A stretch of 64,000 bases of DNA from Strigops habroptila (Eukaryota; Chordata; Aves; Psittaciformes; Psittacidae), in contig NC_046360.1 of NCBI RefSeq assembly GCF_004027225.2, positions 2,654,001 to 2,718,000 of the forward strand, given 5' to 3'. Shown piece by piece: positions 26,050 to 59,200 of the stretch. The notes beneath the pieces are model-generated. The model was not told the origin of the DNA. It saw only the letters and a list, made by a program, of their open reading frames with translations, and did not search any database. The position numbers and the translations under genes were made by a program. Numbering within the stretch: position 1 is the stretch's first letter; each line of letters starts with the position of its first letter.

Positions 26050-26185
26050 GGCCAACACAGCCCCGACGGGCGCCGGCCGCGGATAAAGCGCGTCACAGCC
26101 GGCGGGGCGGGGCCGGCGTGTTGACATGGAGCGTTGGCAGTGACGCGGCGTTAGCGGTGACGCAGCGTTGGCTGTGGCACGTGGT
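25660..26185. promoter_or_regulatory. PSMD9: CpG island at the PSMD9 5' end
   Basis: GC- and CpG-rich stretch covering exons 1 and 2 and roughly 135 bases upstream of the start codon. TATA-less, as expected for a housekeeping proteasome gene. The CR1 copies at 25.3-25.65 and 26.2-27.0 kb closely bound it. Confidence 0.7.
26131..26181. repeat. three tandem 17-bp units with TGACGC motifs
   Basis: Units start at 26131 (GCGTTGGCAGTGACGCG), 26148 (GCGTTAGCGGTGACGCA) and 26165 (GCGTTGGCTGTGGCACG). The first two keep TGACGC, half of a CRE/ATF site; the third has lost it. The array is about 80-130 bases upstream of the PSMD9 ATG, within its likely promoter. Confidence 0.7.
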
Positions 26186-26224
26186 GGCGCGGCAGTGTCA
26201 CCGCCGCAGGGTCATGGAGCAGCG

Positions 26225-26998
26225 ATGGGCTGTGGCCAGTGGGATGAGGTTCAACAAGGCAAAGTGCCATCCTGCACCTCGGCTACAGCAACACCCTGCA
26301 ACGCTCCAGGCGTTGGGAACAGCGGCTGGAAACTGGTCATGGGAAAGGAGCTGGGGGTGCTGATGGACGGAGCTGAACATGAGCGGCTTGTGCCCAGGCA
26401 GCCAAGAAGCCACCAGCATCCTGGCCTGGCTCAGCACCAGTGTGGCAGCAGGGCCAGGGCAGTGACTGTCCCCCTGTGCTGGGCACTGGTGAGGCTGCAC
26501 CTCGAATCCTGTGTCAGTTCTGGGCCCCTCACTGCAAGAGAGACATTGAGGTGCTGGAGCAGGGCCAGAGAAGGGCACCGGAGCTGGTGCAGGGCCTGGA
26601 GCACAAGTGTGATGAGGAACGGCTGAGGGACCTGGGGGGTTTAGTCTGGAGAAGAGAAGGCTCAGGGGGGACCTTATCGCTCTCTGCAACTGCCTGACAG
26701 GAGGATGGAGCCAGGAGGGGGCTGGTCTCTGCTCCCAAGGAACAAGGGATGGGACAAGAGGAAACGGCCTCAAGCTGCACCAGGGGAGGTTTAGGTGGAG
26801 CTGAGGAACAATTCCTTCCCCAGAGGGTGCTCAGGCATTGGAACAGGCTGCCCAGGGCAGGGCTGGAGTCACCGTCCCTGCAAGTGTTCACACCCCGTGT
26901 AGCCGAGGCCCTCAGTGCCATGGGTTAGTGGTGGCCTTGGCTGTGCTGGGGAATGGTTGGACCTGGTGGTCTTAAAGGTCTTTTCCAACCTAGCTGGA
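26225..26998 (+). mobile_element. CR1 LINE fragment filling the PSMD9-HPD interval
   Basis: Plus-strand CR1, about 770 bases. It opens with GGATGAGGTTCAACAAGGC, runs through the region corresponding to the C-terminal part of ORF2 and the 3' UTR, and ends near GGTCTTTTCCAACCTAGCTG. It is older or of a different subfamily than the other copies: its 3' end and body differ clearly from them. It occupies most of the space between the two divergent genes. No open reading frame of useful length remains. Confidence 0.88.
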
Positions 26999-27198
26999 AA
27001 TGTCCGTGCCCCCACACTTGCACACTCACCACCCACATTCCACCCTGCTGAGCCACAGCCAAGACTGCAAAAGACTCTGTGCAACTGGGAAGCCACCCAT
27101 GGGATGACACTGGTGGATCCCAGCCCAAACCAAACACACACCCCTGGGTTGGGGGTGGGAGAAGGTGGAGCTGAGGAGGAGCTTCCCTGTCCCACCAC

Positions 27199-27207
27199 TA
27201 TATTAAA
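27199..27207 (+). promoter_or_regulatory. HPD: candidate TATA box of HPD
   Basis: TATATTAAA lies 53 bases upstream of the HPD start codon. A transcription start about 25-30 bases downstream would leave a leader of roughly 25-30 bases. The local sequence is not CpG-rich, consistent with a tissue-restricted promoter. Position and motif are seen; function is inferred. Confidence 0.5.
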
Positions 27208-27259
27208 TGTCCTCCTGCGCTCGCACTCTCTGCCGCTGTCACATCACCAGGGCACAAAA

Positions 27260-32163
<4,904 letters not shown>

Positions 32164-32940
32164 AGGGGGCTGAAAACACTCTCACCCCTCACGAGCTGAT
32201 TCACAAACGAACTGGGAAACAGCCCATGTTTTGGTAAATAGCCCAGACCCAAGGGCCATAAACCCAGGGGAGCTGCTGCCGGGTCAGAGATGTAAAAGGA
32301 CTCAACACCTACCCCATCCAGCCCCAGTGCTGCCCTCCGGTCACTTCCTGGGAGGGGGAGCATGGGAAATAGCAAACACACTCTTAAAAAGCAGATTAAT
32401 ATGATCCAAACCAGCAAATTCTTAACAAAGGGCAAATTTAAGGCACGTGCTGAAGACTTGCAGCTATGGGGAATGAGAGTAAAAACATCTGGGAGTGCTT
32501 AAATTTAGTCTACCCAAAGTTTTCTGTTAATTCTAGGACTCCAGGTAGCTGGGAGATGAAAGCTCAGAGGCGCTGGCCTCTGTGCATCTCATTCTGTGAG
32601 ATTTTAATTGCTCTTAGACTCAATCATGAATTAGCTGAGATTAAACACATGGGTTTAGGGTAGCAACAACGTTCTGGAACGAGACTTAATCTGATTTACC
32701 TATTTCAGCCTTCACAAGGAAACAGTCTTGCTCTAATACCTGTAAATTCCTGCATTAATGAAGGGTTGGGGTTTCCCCCGTGTTTCAAGAAGGAATTGCT
32801 GGCATTGGCAGCGATTCCTTGGCTCAGATCCTGGCTGCACATGCAAAGTTCCCTCTGGGCATCGCCCTGGTGTTGTCACTGTCCTTTGCAAGGGGACCTT
32901 CCCCACTGACACAATAAAACCCTTTTCTGTCACACCTGGA
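32164..32940 (+). other. HPD: HPD 3' UTR
   Basis: Non-coding sequence from the HPD stop codon to just past a plus-strand AATAAA at 32913. The end point is inferred from that signal. Confidence 0.6.
32913..32918 (+). terminator. HPD: HPD polyadenylation signal
   Basis: AATAAA about 750 bases after the HPD stop codon, followed by T/G-rich sequence (CCCTTTTCTGTCACAC). It is the first canonical plus-strand signal downstream of the stop codon that I found. Confidence 0.6.
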
Positions 32941-34055
32941 GTCCCTTATACATTAACATGTTGGGGCTGGAGCCTCTACCCCTTGTTCATGTGGCTGCAG
33001 GTCAAATGCTCCCTGAGGAGTCCACAGACCCCAGCACACAACTGCTGAAGAACATCTCGGGGTTCTCCTACTGCTGCATATCTCCCTCCAAAGCCTCACT
33101 GCTCCCAAGTCACCCAACATCGAAGCTGCTCAAACCCCTGGCAGCCAAAGGCCCTGCCAAGCCCTTGGCTCAGAACAGGCTCCTTGGACACGAGTCCTTC
33201 CATGAGCTCCATCAGTCACCCTCCAGGCTGAGCCCTGCTGCCTCCTGCCCCACACAGGTTGTCCTGCATCCCCATCCCTTCAGCTGCAGTGGTCAGCGAT
33301 AGAAGCCAAGAACTGAGCTGGGAAGTCACCTACAGGCCAGGCTCTCTTCCATCTCTTCCATTCCCTCCTCCACCAGCCACAACATTCACTTCTGCTCCAG
33401 GTGTCTCTTTCTAAAGCTCAGAGAAGCCACTTTGGCCACCACCACGTTCACAGCAGCAGCCCCCAGCAAGGAGGGCAGCTTCAGGCTGTGCTTTCACCCA
33501 CATCAAACCCCAGTGGTCTCCCCTCCTGCAAACCACAGGTAACAGGATTCAGTTCAGGTGTGAATATAATGATTTAAAACAAAGAAACCAAAGGGCCTCT
33601 GGCCCCAAAAGCCCCACCTGAACCAGCTACACCAACACCTCGCTTCGTAGGTTAAGAGCTTTCTCTTCTATGAAGTTAAAACAGTGATTAAAAAAAGGTG
33701 AACTTAGAAAAATCCAGGGCAGAGGCTGCAGGAGCAGAGACCCCTCATGGGCCTGGGCAGCCCCACTGAGGGTGGATGGGACAGGGACACCCAGCACCGT
33801 GGCAGGGGCTTCAGCTCTTAAGGGTTCTAAGGACGGTTTTCTTTCAGTTTATAAACTTAAATCACTCACATATTTCTTTCATGCAAGAGAATGTTGCTTA
33901 AAGTCATTTCCTGCTCACCAGAAATGGTATTTTCAGTTAATTTTGCTGATTACTCAACTCTTTGGATTGCTCTTTCTCTGGATCTGGTTCCTTGAGCTCA
34001 CAGGGTTGCAGCATGGGTCTGAGAGCAAAGAGCTGCCCTGGCTATACATTAAGCA
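32941..34055. other. intergenic sequence between convergent HPD and SETD1B
   Basis: The two genes end tail to tail here. I see no exon, CR1 copy or RNA gene. Open frames are short and lack similarity to known families. Confidence 0.5.
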
Positions 34056-37000
34056 CAACATAATTTTTCTGTAAGAAAAGTCAGTATATTTATGGTTTGC
34101 TTTATAAAAGTTACTATAATACAATGGTACATAGTATTCAATTCACAAAAATATGAACAAATATATACAGCATGACACATCCACAACAAAAACACTTTCT
34201 TCAAAACAAGATACATACTGGTGACAGATTCTATATGCACAAAACATCCCTAAATTTATAAATTGGCTTAACGAAAGAAAAAAAGCAGAAATCCTAAATC
34301 TTCAAAGCAGAGTTGGGGTTTTTCTTCTTTTAAGGAACTTAAAAAGAACAAAAAACATTTGATTTTCGTTTATTGCAAACCATTTTACTTACCTCCTTTT
34401 AAAGGAGGCCCCTTATTTTCACACTGTGAATTAAAACAACCAGAAAACTGCAAGGATTGGGAGCAGGGGTTGTTCTTTTCCACTTCGCTTTTAAAACTGC
34501 CCATTGGGTTTAGAGTGCCCGTTCCGCTGTGTTTCGTTTCACTTGGACAAATACTACAGTGGCAATTAAGGAGGAAAGTCATGAAAACAAAAAACAAATA
34601 TTAACTTGAAAACAATCCAGTTGCAAACTCGCTTAAATACACTTTAGGTTGTCTATTAGACTGTACACATTTCCTCGCTTGAAATAAATAGATTTTGCAC
34701 ATTAGGTTTCAGACTGAGGGGAGGGGAAAGAAGAAGCCTTGACTTGGCAATTCTGTCTTCAGTTTCTTAATGCTTCTAATTCCATCTATTTATTTGACAA
34801 AAAAAAAACCCCAAAACATATTTATACAGAATTTACATTATACAAAGCTTGACACAAGCTGTAAATGCCACCAGCTCCTTTGCTATACTTAAGTCCTTCT
34901 TCCTCCCCATCTCCTCGACATGATTTAGAGCTGGGATCTGTTTAAAAAGAACTCCAAATTACAATAGTCACTTTTAATAAATTATTTACATGCTCTTGAA
35001 GTACAAAGAAATCAGCAAAAAAATTTTCAACATGTTTCTACAAGAAACAGTGTCTGAAGAGAAGATTCTTGACTTTGCCTATGTACAGAAGATGCATTTT
35101 TCTTTTTTTATACTTCAAAATCCTTTTTTTTTTTCCTTAAATTTTTATTTTATACAGAAATGCACTGAAATGATCCCTGAAAAAGGTCACAAAAACCGGA
35201 ACTGAAACTACTGTTTGTTGGAGTTTAAAAATGGTTTTGTTTTTCCTTGTAGAAATAAGCTGCTCTATATAATATAAATATCTGCAAGATGAGCCCCTTC
35301 CCCTCCTGGACCCCCCAACAGTCACAGACCACTTATTGGGACCAACCTGAAATTGCAAACAGGGGGGAGAACCGGATGGATAAATGAAGGTGTTGGGCAG
35401 CAGGAGGCGGGATCTGCAAGCAGAGAGCTCACTTCCTAGAAACTCCAACTGTGGAGGCATCTGCACCCTGAACCCCAGCCAGCTTCACGTTGGGAAACTA
35501 AAGGTTTAAGTTCTAATTCCAAAGCTTTTGCACTGTTCTCTTGGGTCACTTCACCTGGTGAGACAGAATTCCGCAGGGAGCACAGGGTCTCTCTTTTTTG
35601 CCTTAGGTTTCAATTTAGGTGAAAAGAAACTGGGGACAGGCTTTCCAGCAAAGAACTTCAGTAAATCTCTCTGTAAAGCAGCACATGCTGGTGAGGTTTC
35701 TTTTTAGTCCTTGCCACTACTTCCATGGGGTGCCAGGGTGCTGACTGTGGAGGCAAACACTGGGTCTGATCCAGGCTGGGGCGTGAATCACACACCTCCT
35801 GCCCTTCCCTCATCTCACCCCATTCTAAGTACAAGCCAAAGGGCCCAGGAGGGATTACAGAGGTATCTCCATGGGGCTGCCTTCCAAAACCACGTCCGTG
35901 GCTGCAGGGCTCCCCTGCCCTGATGAGACCCCACCAGCGTGCTGGGACAGGGCAGCCACAGGCAGCTGCAGCAGCTCATGGAACTCACTAAACCACACTT
36001 AGAATCCTCACTGTAAAATAATCTGGTTTGGGGATGGGGCAGCTTTGGAGTCTGAGACAAGAGCTGCACAGGTAGGACTCTGCAAGCCAAGATGGGGGAG
36101 AAAAGCCTCAGGTTTGGCTTTGAGACCAGACTAATGTGATTTTTCAGAAGTCCAACAGCTCCGTTTCCTACTGGGGAACTACCAGGAGCTTGGCTCTTCC
36201 AAAAACCCATGTTGTTTGTCTGGGATCCTAAAAACAGATGAGTTATATATAGGCAGTTTCAGAAGTACCCAAGTGATTTAGGTGCCCAAATCCCTTTGGT
36301 GCTCCTAAAAATGCAGTGAAGAACCCCAACCTGCAGGTCTTGTTTCAGAAGACCATGACCTGCCTCCTCCCCACCTCTCCTCAACAAAGATTAAGGCAAA
36401 CCACAGGGGCTAATCCCATCCAGAGCACACTGATATGCTGGGAAATGCAACACTGTCAATGGGTACGTAGGGACTGAGCCATTTGGGGTGTCTTTGTCCC
36501 CACAAAACCACCGTTAATGCACTGGTCTGATGGACCAGAAAGGAAGAAGGCCAAGGACACCGGCAGAACTGCCACACGCAGGGGCTTCAGTTCTGAGAAA
36601 CAGGAAACTTCTGTGCATTTCCAAAGCTTTGAAAGTAAAAGGCCGAGCTGTAGAGATGCCAGCTGGAGCATCGACACAAGATGAACCTGACTTAACCAGA
36701 AAATACAACAAAATTGAGCAGCTGGTTTAGCTCCCAAACGCTCCTGCCATCGCTGCAGTTACAACCAACGTTCAGTGACAGAAACTAGTTGTGCTTCTCA
36801 TCGTTTTAGGTTCTGGGTCACTGTTACCCAATTGCTTTATAAAGCTGGGGGGGAAACAACGAACCAAAACAAAACCAAGAGATGAGACTATGGGCTGTCC
36901 AATCTCAGTGACAACTTCCTCACCTCAGGCAGAAATACAGGCAGTATTAAGGCAGCTCGTAGCAGTCTGTGTGTTCCTATTCTTTCAGGCTTTTTTGTCT

Positions 37001-38199
37001 GAAGAACTGCAGTGTGGGCCTGGCAGCTCCACACAGCAGCTGGAAAACCTTCCAGGAAACTCTTTTGCAAGGTGGCAACCTCTGGTGGTGGAGCTGTGGT
37101 GATAGAGCAATTATCCCTGATTTTGAAAGGCTACAAGAACACAGCTGTGCAATTTGTTCTGTGGGGAGAAGATGCTTAGTTACACAGATCATCTTCTCAT
37201 TTCATAATGACATTGCAACTTCCCCTTATAAGCCAATTAAAAAGGTTTTAGTACAACTAATCTCTACTTTTAAAGCAGGAGAAGTTCAATGCAAGTTGAA
37301 AAACTGATCCTGTCTATACCTGAACGGTCGTCTAACATTTCCAGATCACATCCAAAGAAGTATTTCTTTGGTGCTTTGTCCCATTTTTAAATGGAACCTC
37401 TCAAAGAGCTGCAGCCTTCACCTCAGCACACCTACAAGGACAAAATATATCAAAAAATCATTTCAAAACATGCCTTCCCAATTTAAAGCAGCATTCATTT
37501 TCATGCTGTAGATGGGGGAGGACAGGATTGCTCCCGGGGACACTTTTACCCTGTTCTTACTGGAGAGATAGGACCACCCCAGGCCAGGTTACTGAGTAAC
37601 AGAGGGAGGAGAGCAGCACGGTGCAGCTCGCTCCTATCACAGGAGGCATTTCCCACATCCAAGGACAGAGCAAATATTCCATGTAAAATGCTGAAAGGGC
37701 AGGGAAATGCAGACAAAAATGAAAGAAAATTAATATGAGACACACATCAGCCTGTTTCCCATCTACAGGAAGGAAATCCTATCAAAGACGTGGGCCGTAG
37801 TGTATGCTTCCAAGGAGGGCAAGGTCTCTACAGTGCAAACATGGGCTGAATTGTCCACTTAATTTCAGCTTCAGCCTTAGTTGCATGCAAGACAAACCAG
37901 TCTCCAAGAAACAGGCATCCCCAAAGGCCACACGCCGTGCCACGATGCTACAGCGACACTACTGACTCGTCTCCTTACTAGTCATTGTGGTATCCAAGTA
38001 TTTTTCACGTACAGGTGCAGAGGTTTTGATCCCCCAATATACCAGCATGACATATGAAAATTAGAGACAAGCCCAAGGCGTTGAGGTCTGCAGCTGACCT
38101 GGCTCTTCCCCGGGGTGTCTGGTTTAGGGGGACTTGTTCAGGCTCATCCCTAACGAAAAGGCAGGACAGTTCACCTAGAGTCTGGTTGCAGACACATCT

Positions 38200-38250
38200 C
38201 CATACATACACACACCCAAGCACACACACACACAGCCCCATTCACACACC
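38200..38250. repeat. CA-rich microsatellite
   Basis: Short interrupted (CA)n runs in the presumed SETD1B 3' UTR. Confidence 0.7.
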
Positions 38251-38689
38251 CTCAAGCCTCTGGCTTGCTCTGTAACATCAACCTTACATTTATTTACAGC
38301 TTACTCTGAGAAATCTGTGCAATTTCAGCCAACCAAGCTCCCAACAAACCCTATATGGCATTTTCAGTCTCTGCTTCACATTTAAACGTTGAATGTCTTT
38401 TTCAACCAACAGAACTGATGAGAAAAAGGTAGCAGCATTGATGAAAAGATGAAGGTTTAGAACAACAATTAAAAAAAAAAAAGAAAAAGGTACCATTATC
38501 CCATTCTGGAGCATTACTGTAGGGACTGACCAGAGAAGCTAGTGTTTGGATAGACCATGCCACAAAATGGTTATCACCTTTTTGTGTGCGCGTTGGATCT
38601 GAAAAGGAAAGAGCACCTGAAACATGAACAGTCCTCGTAAGCGTGTGCGCTTTTGCTGTCATTCATGATCCTGGCAGAAGTGCGAAACT

Positions 38690-38800
38690 TGGGGTTTTTC
38701 TTCTCTTTTTTCCTCTCTTTTTTTTTTTTTTTTTTTTTCTTTTTAATTTTTTTTTCTTCCTTTTTTTTCCTGGGTTTTTTCTGTTTTTCCTCTTTTATTT
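38690..38800. repeat. poly-T / pyrimidine tract (A-rich in SETD1B mRNA)
   Basis: About 110 bases of almost pure T with some C on the plus strand, including one run of 21 T. In the SETD1B transcript this is an A-rich stretch starting about 75 bases after the stop codon, and it begins with an AATAAA. Confidence 0.85.
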
Positions 38801-38875
38801 GGCAAAGTGCAACCACACCTGGTTACCACAGTTTTGACATGGCCGAAGGTGCAAGTGTGACGAGGAACCTTGAGT

Positions 38876-56222
<17,347 letters not shown>

Positions 56223-59200
56223 CTGAGGCAAAAAAGAGAGAAAAGGTGAGGAGCACATTCCTTTTACATGGAATACCACAGTGCCGGCTGCCTCAAACAA
56301 AAGCTAAGTTTAACACACACTTTAATTGGGAATGGAGAAAAGCAAGCGATTGCTCTGAAAAGAAAGGGCCCACTGAGCAGCTGGTGCCTACTGAAGCTTT
56401 TCTCTTCCATGTCAGACCTCAGGAAACAGAGAGGTAAAAGCTTTCCAAAAGAGCATCAGTACCAACTGAACAAAACCCTCAGCTCCTATGCAATAGGGGG
56501 AATTGCTCCCATGCTCAGCAAAACACACACAATCCAAACGTGTTTCACTGCAAGATACATTATCTCTTATTTGCTGTCCTCATACTGACAAGCTGCATTC
56601 CACCATGAGGTTTTATTCCTTAGTTTTCACCATGCTCAAATTACCCTGGTTTTTAATTATAATCCCTGGCTCATTTGCTGTCAACTCTTAACCTCTAATT
56701 GTGGGAAGACAACACTTCCACGTGGTCGCTGCTACAAGTTGTCTTGACTAGACCACAGCAATTCACATGGGAAAAAAAGAACCTTAAATCTCCTTAAATT
56801 GCCTTTAAGCATCAGAGTCGTAAATACTGGGATTCAAAGACACAGCATATATCATGTTTCTGGGCAAAAATGAATACTTCACTAGCAACAAGAAATACAG
56901 AGTTACATAAAATGCTAAAACGATGTCCTAGCTCCACTCTCAAAGGGATGGAAAATGGATTACAACAGAAGTGCTTGCTCTGAAGTCTCAAAGCTGCCTG
57001 ATTAGGTCTTGTCCAACAGAAAAGCTCCATCCTCAACAGCAAATGGTCACACCTGTGTGCTATGTCCTACAGGCACTTCAGTCCTGAAGGTGTCTCCAGC
57101 ACAAAGATCCCACATGTATGACTGTCACATCCCTCAGGTATCGTGAAAACAAATCCTGATAAGAAATACAGCAACCAAATACTGCTGGAAGACATATCCA
57201 CACAGTGACAGTCGATCTAGGAAACACAAATGGAGTTGACCTTTTACTAGTGGGATGTCAGCACACACAGGACAGGATCCCAACAACCAAAACAATTTCT
57301 CTCATTCTTCCTTTTTTTCTTTCCAGCTATAAGTGTCAAACACCATCGCTCTTGCGACAGCAAACACCCCTCGGCTATTTTCAGGACTGAAAAGCAGCAG
57401 CACTCATTACAACCATCTCTCCCAGGCTCTCTCCAAGCATGGCTGGCCTGCCTCCTTTGAAGGATTTACCAAGCACCTCCTTCCTCACAACAGCTTCGCA
57501 CAAGAAAGCCAAACAAACAGTTTGCCTGTTGCCACCAGCTGATCTAAAGAAAGAGAATCCCCATGTTCACCAGCACAGACCAGAGCACAGCAGTGATGCT
57601 CCACCTCCGCCAGAGCTCTCCTGCCTGCCCTGCATGCTGCAGGCTCCAGCCCAGCTGAGGCAGTAAGAAGAGATCACAATCAAATGGTCTTTAAGTGCCT
57701 CTCTGTATCTCAGTCCTAGCAAGAGTTTTGGATCCTGCTGGCTGTTTTCAGCCAAATTTGACTGAAGACCCCAAAGCTGTTTATTTCTTCCACATTTTGT
57801 GCCAGCAGGTGCCTCTTCTGTCTGCTCTCATACTAGTCTTCCCAGCCCGAAAGAAAAGAGCGATAAAGCTCAGCCTTTATCAGACACTGGAGAACCTGCA
57901 GTGAGCAGAGCTGCTGGGAAGAAACAAGCTTTGTTGGCTTTGAAGCTGCTGTGATATGATTTTTAACCTGTGAATCTTGCATGGGATAAGGGAACAAAAG
58001 CAAGAGCAGATGAGTTGACAACTCTAAACTGTAGCTGTATGAAGCTGAGCAACCACAACTATCCAAATCAAACCAAGTGCTTCACGTTTCATCAAAGGTC
58101 ATCTCTGCTCCAGCAGCTACCACCAGAGAGCAGGCTGAGCACAACGCTTGCAACAGCAGCTTTGCAAATCCTCCTGTCCTAGCACCTCCCCTCGCCTTGG
58201 CTTCCCCGCATTCTTCTGCTGCAGCATGAACCCACCAGCTCATGCATTGCGTGGGTCACCTCCAAAAAGCCACTTGTGGTTTTAGTGGTCTGAGAATGTC
58301 CAACCCCTCAGGAGACCATGGTTTAACCACCTGCAGCAGGGCTGAAAGCACAAGCCTGGCAAACCCTGCAGCAAGTGCTAAGAGTAACAGAGAGGGGACT
58401 TGCATCTGTACGTGCAGGGAGGCGTTCCAAGAGCTGCTCTCTAAACCCCAAAATGAACAGTCAAAAAACCAGAAGTAGAAATAATAACCCACTGCACTTG
58501 AGTCTTCCCCAAGCTGAATTGTATCATCTCCTCCTTGAGCTGTCCACATCTGGCCAAGCTCTCCAAGCAGGTCTCACAGCCCTCCCCAGCTGTTCTATTG
58601 CAGTCACGTCCCCGTCCCACACCAAGGATGCTGGGGAATGAAAGGACATTCTGCAGTCTCAACTGCTGCAGCTCCAGCGAAAGGAGCAAAGGAAGAGCAA
58701 AGAGGAGGACTGTGGCAGGTGTAAACAAGCTTCCTGTGAAACAGATGTCGTTTTTCAGTCAGTGAACACAAAAGGTACTGTTAAAAACATTGGTTCCAAC
58801 TGCAAAAACTGGATGATGCTAAAGTTCAGCATTGGATAGGAAGCCACAACTATTCAGGCTACCAAAGATAGATGAAATCAGCTTCACACTCGCATTCATC
58901 TCACCTGATGGGGCATGGAGGAAAGTCACCCCATGAAGCCTCAGTGGAGCAGCAGCACCAGGCAGCGTGATGGGGAGCTCCAAGCCACAAACCCTCCCCA
59001 ATCCCCAGTGCTCCCTGTGGGATTCTCCCCTCCTGCAGCACCACCAGCCCAGAGCATCCCATCTCAACCAGTCCTGCTGCAGGAGACCCACGTGCTCCTG
59101 CCCATCACCCAGAGCCCCCTCCCATCTGCACCAGCCCTTTACTCAGTCTCAATACCAAAGAATCCTGCCTGATAAATGATGTTGGTTTTCCCTCTTGAAG

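Larger units (their letters stand above)
34056..38875 (-). other. SETD1B: probable long SETD1B 3' UTR
   Basis: Minus-strand sequence after the SETD1B stop codon. It holds several minus-strand AATAAA motifs (near 38794, 38289, 35144, 34789 and 34369) and an AT-rich block at about 34.0-35.3 kb typical of a 3' UTR end. No coding exon is visible. I cannot tell which signal is used, so the left border is a guess. Confidence 0.45.

Noticed and set aside
25381-26124. A 247-residue plus-strand open frame at the PSMD9 5' end
   Set aside because: It is made of antisense CR1 plus antisense PSMD9 exons and the CpG island.
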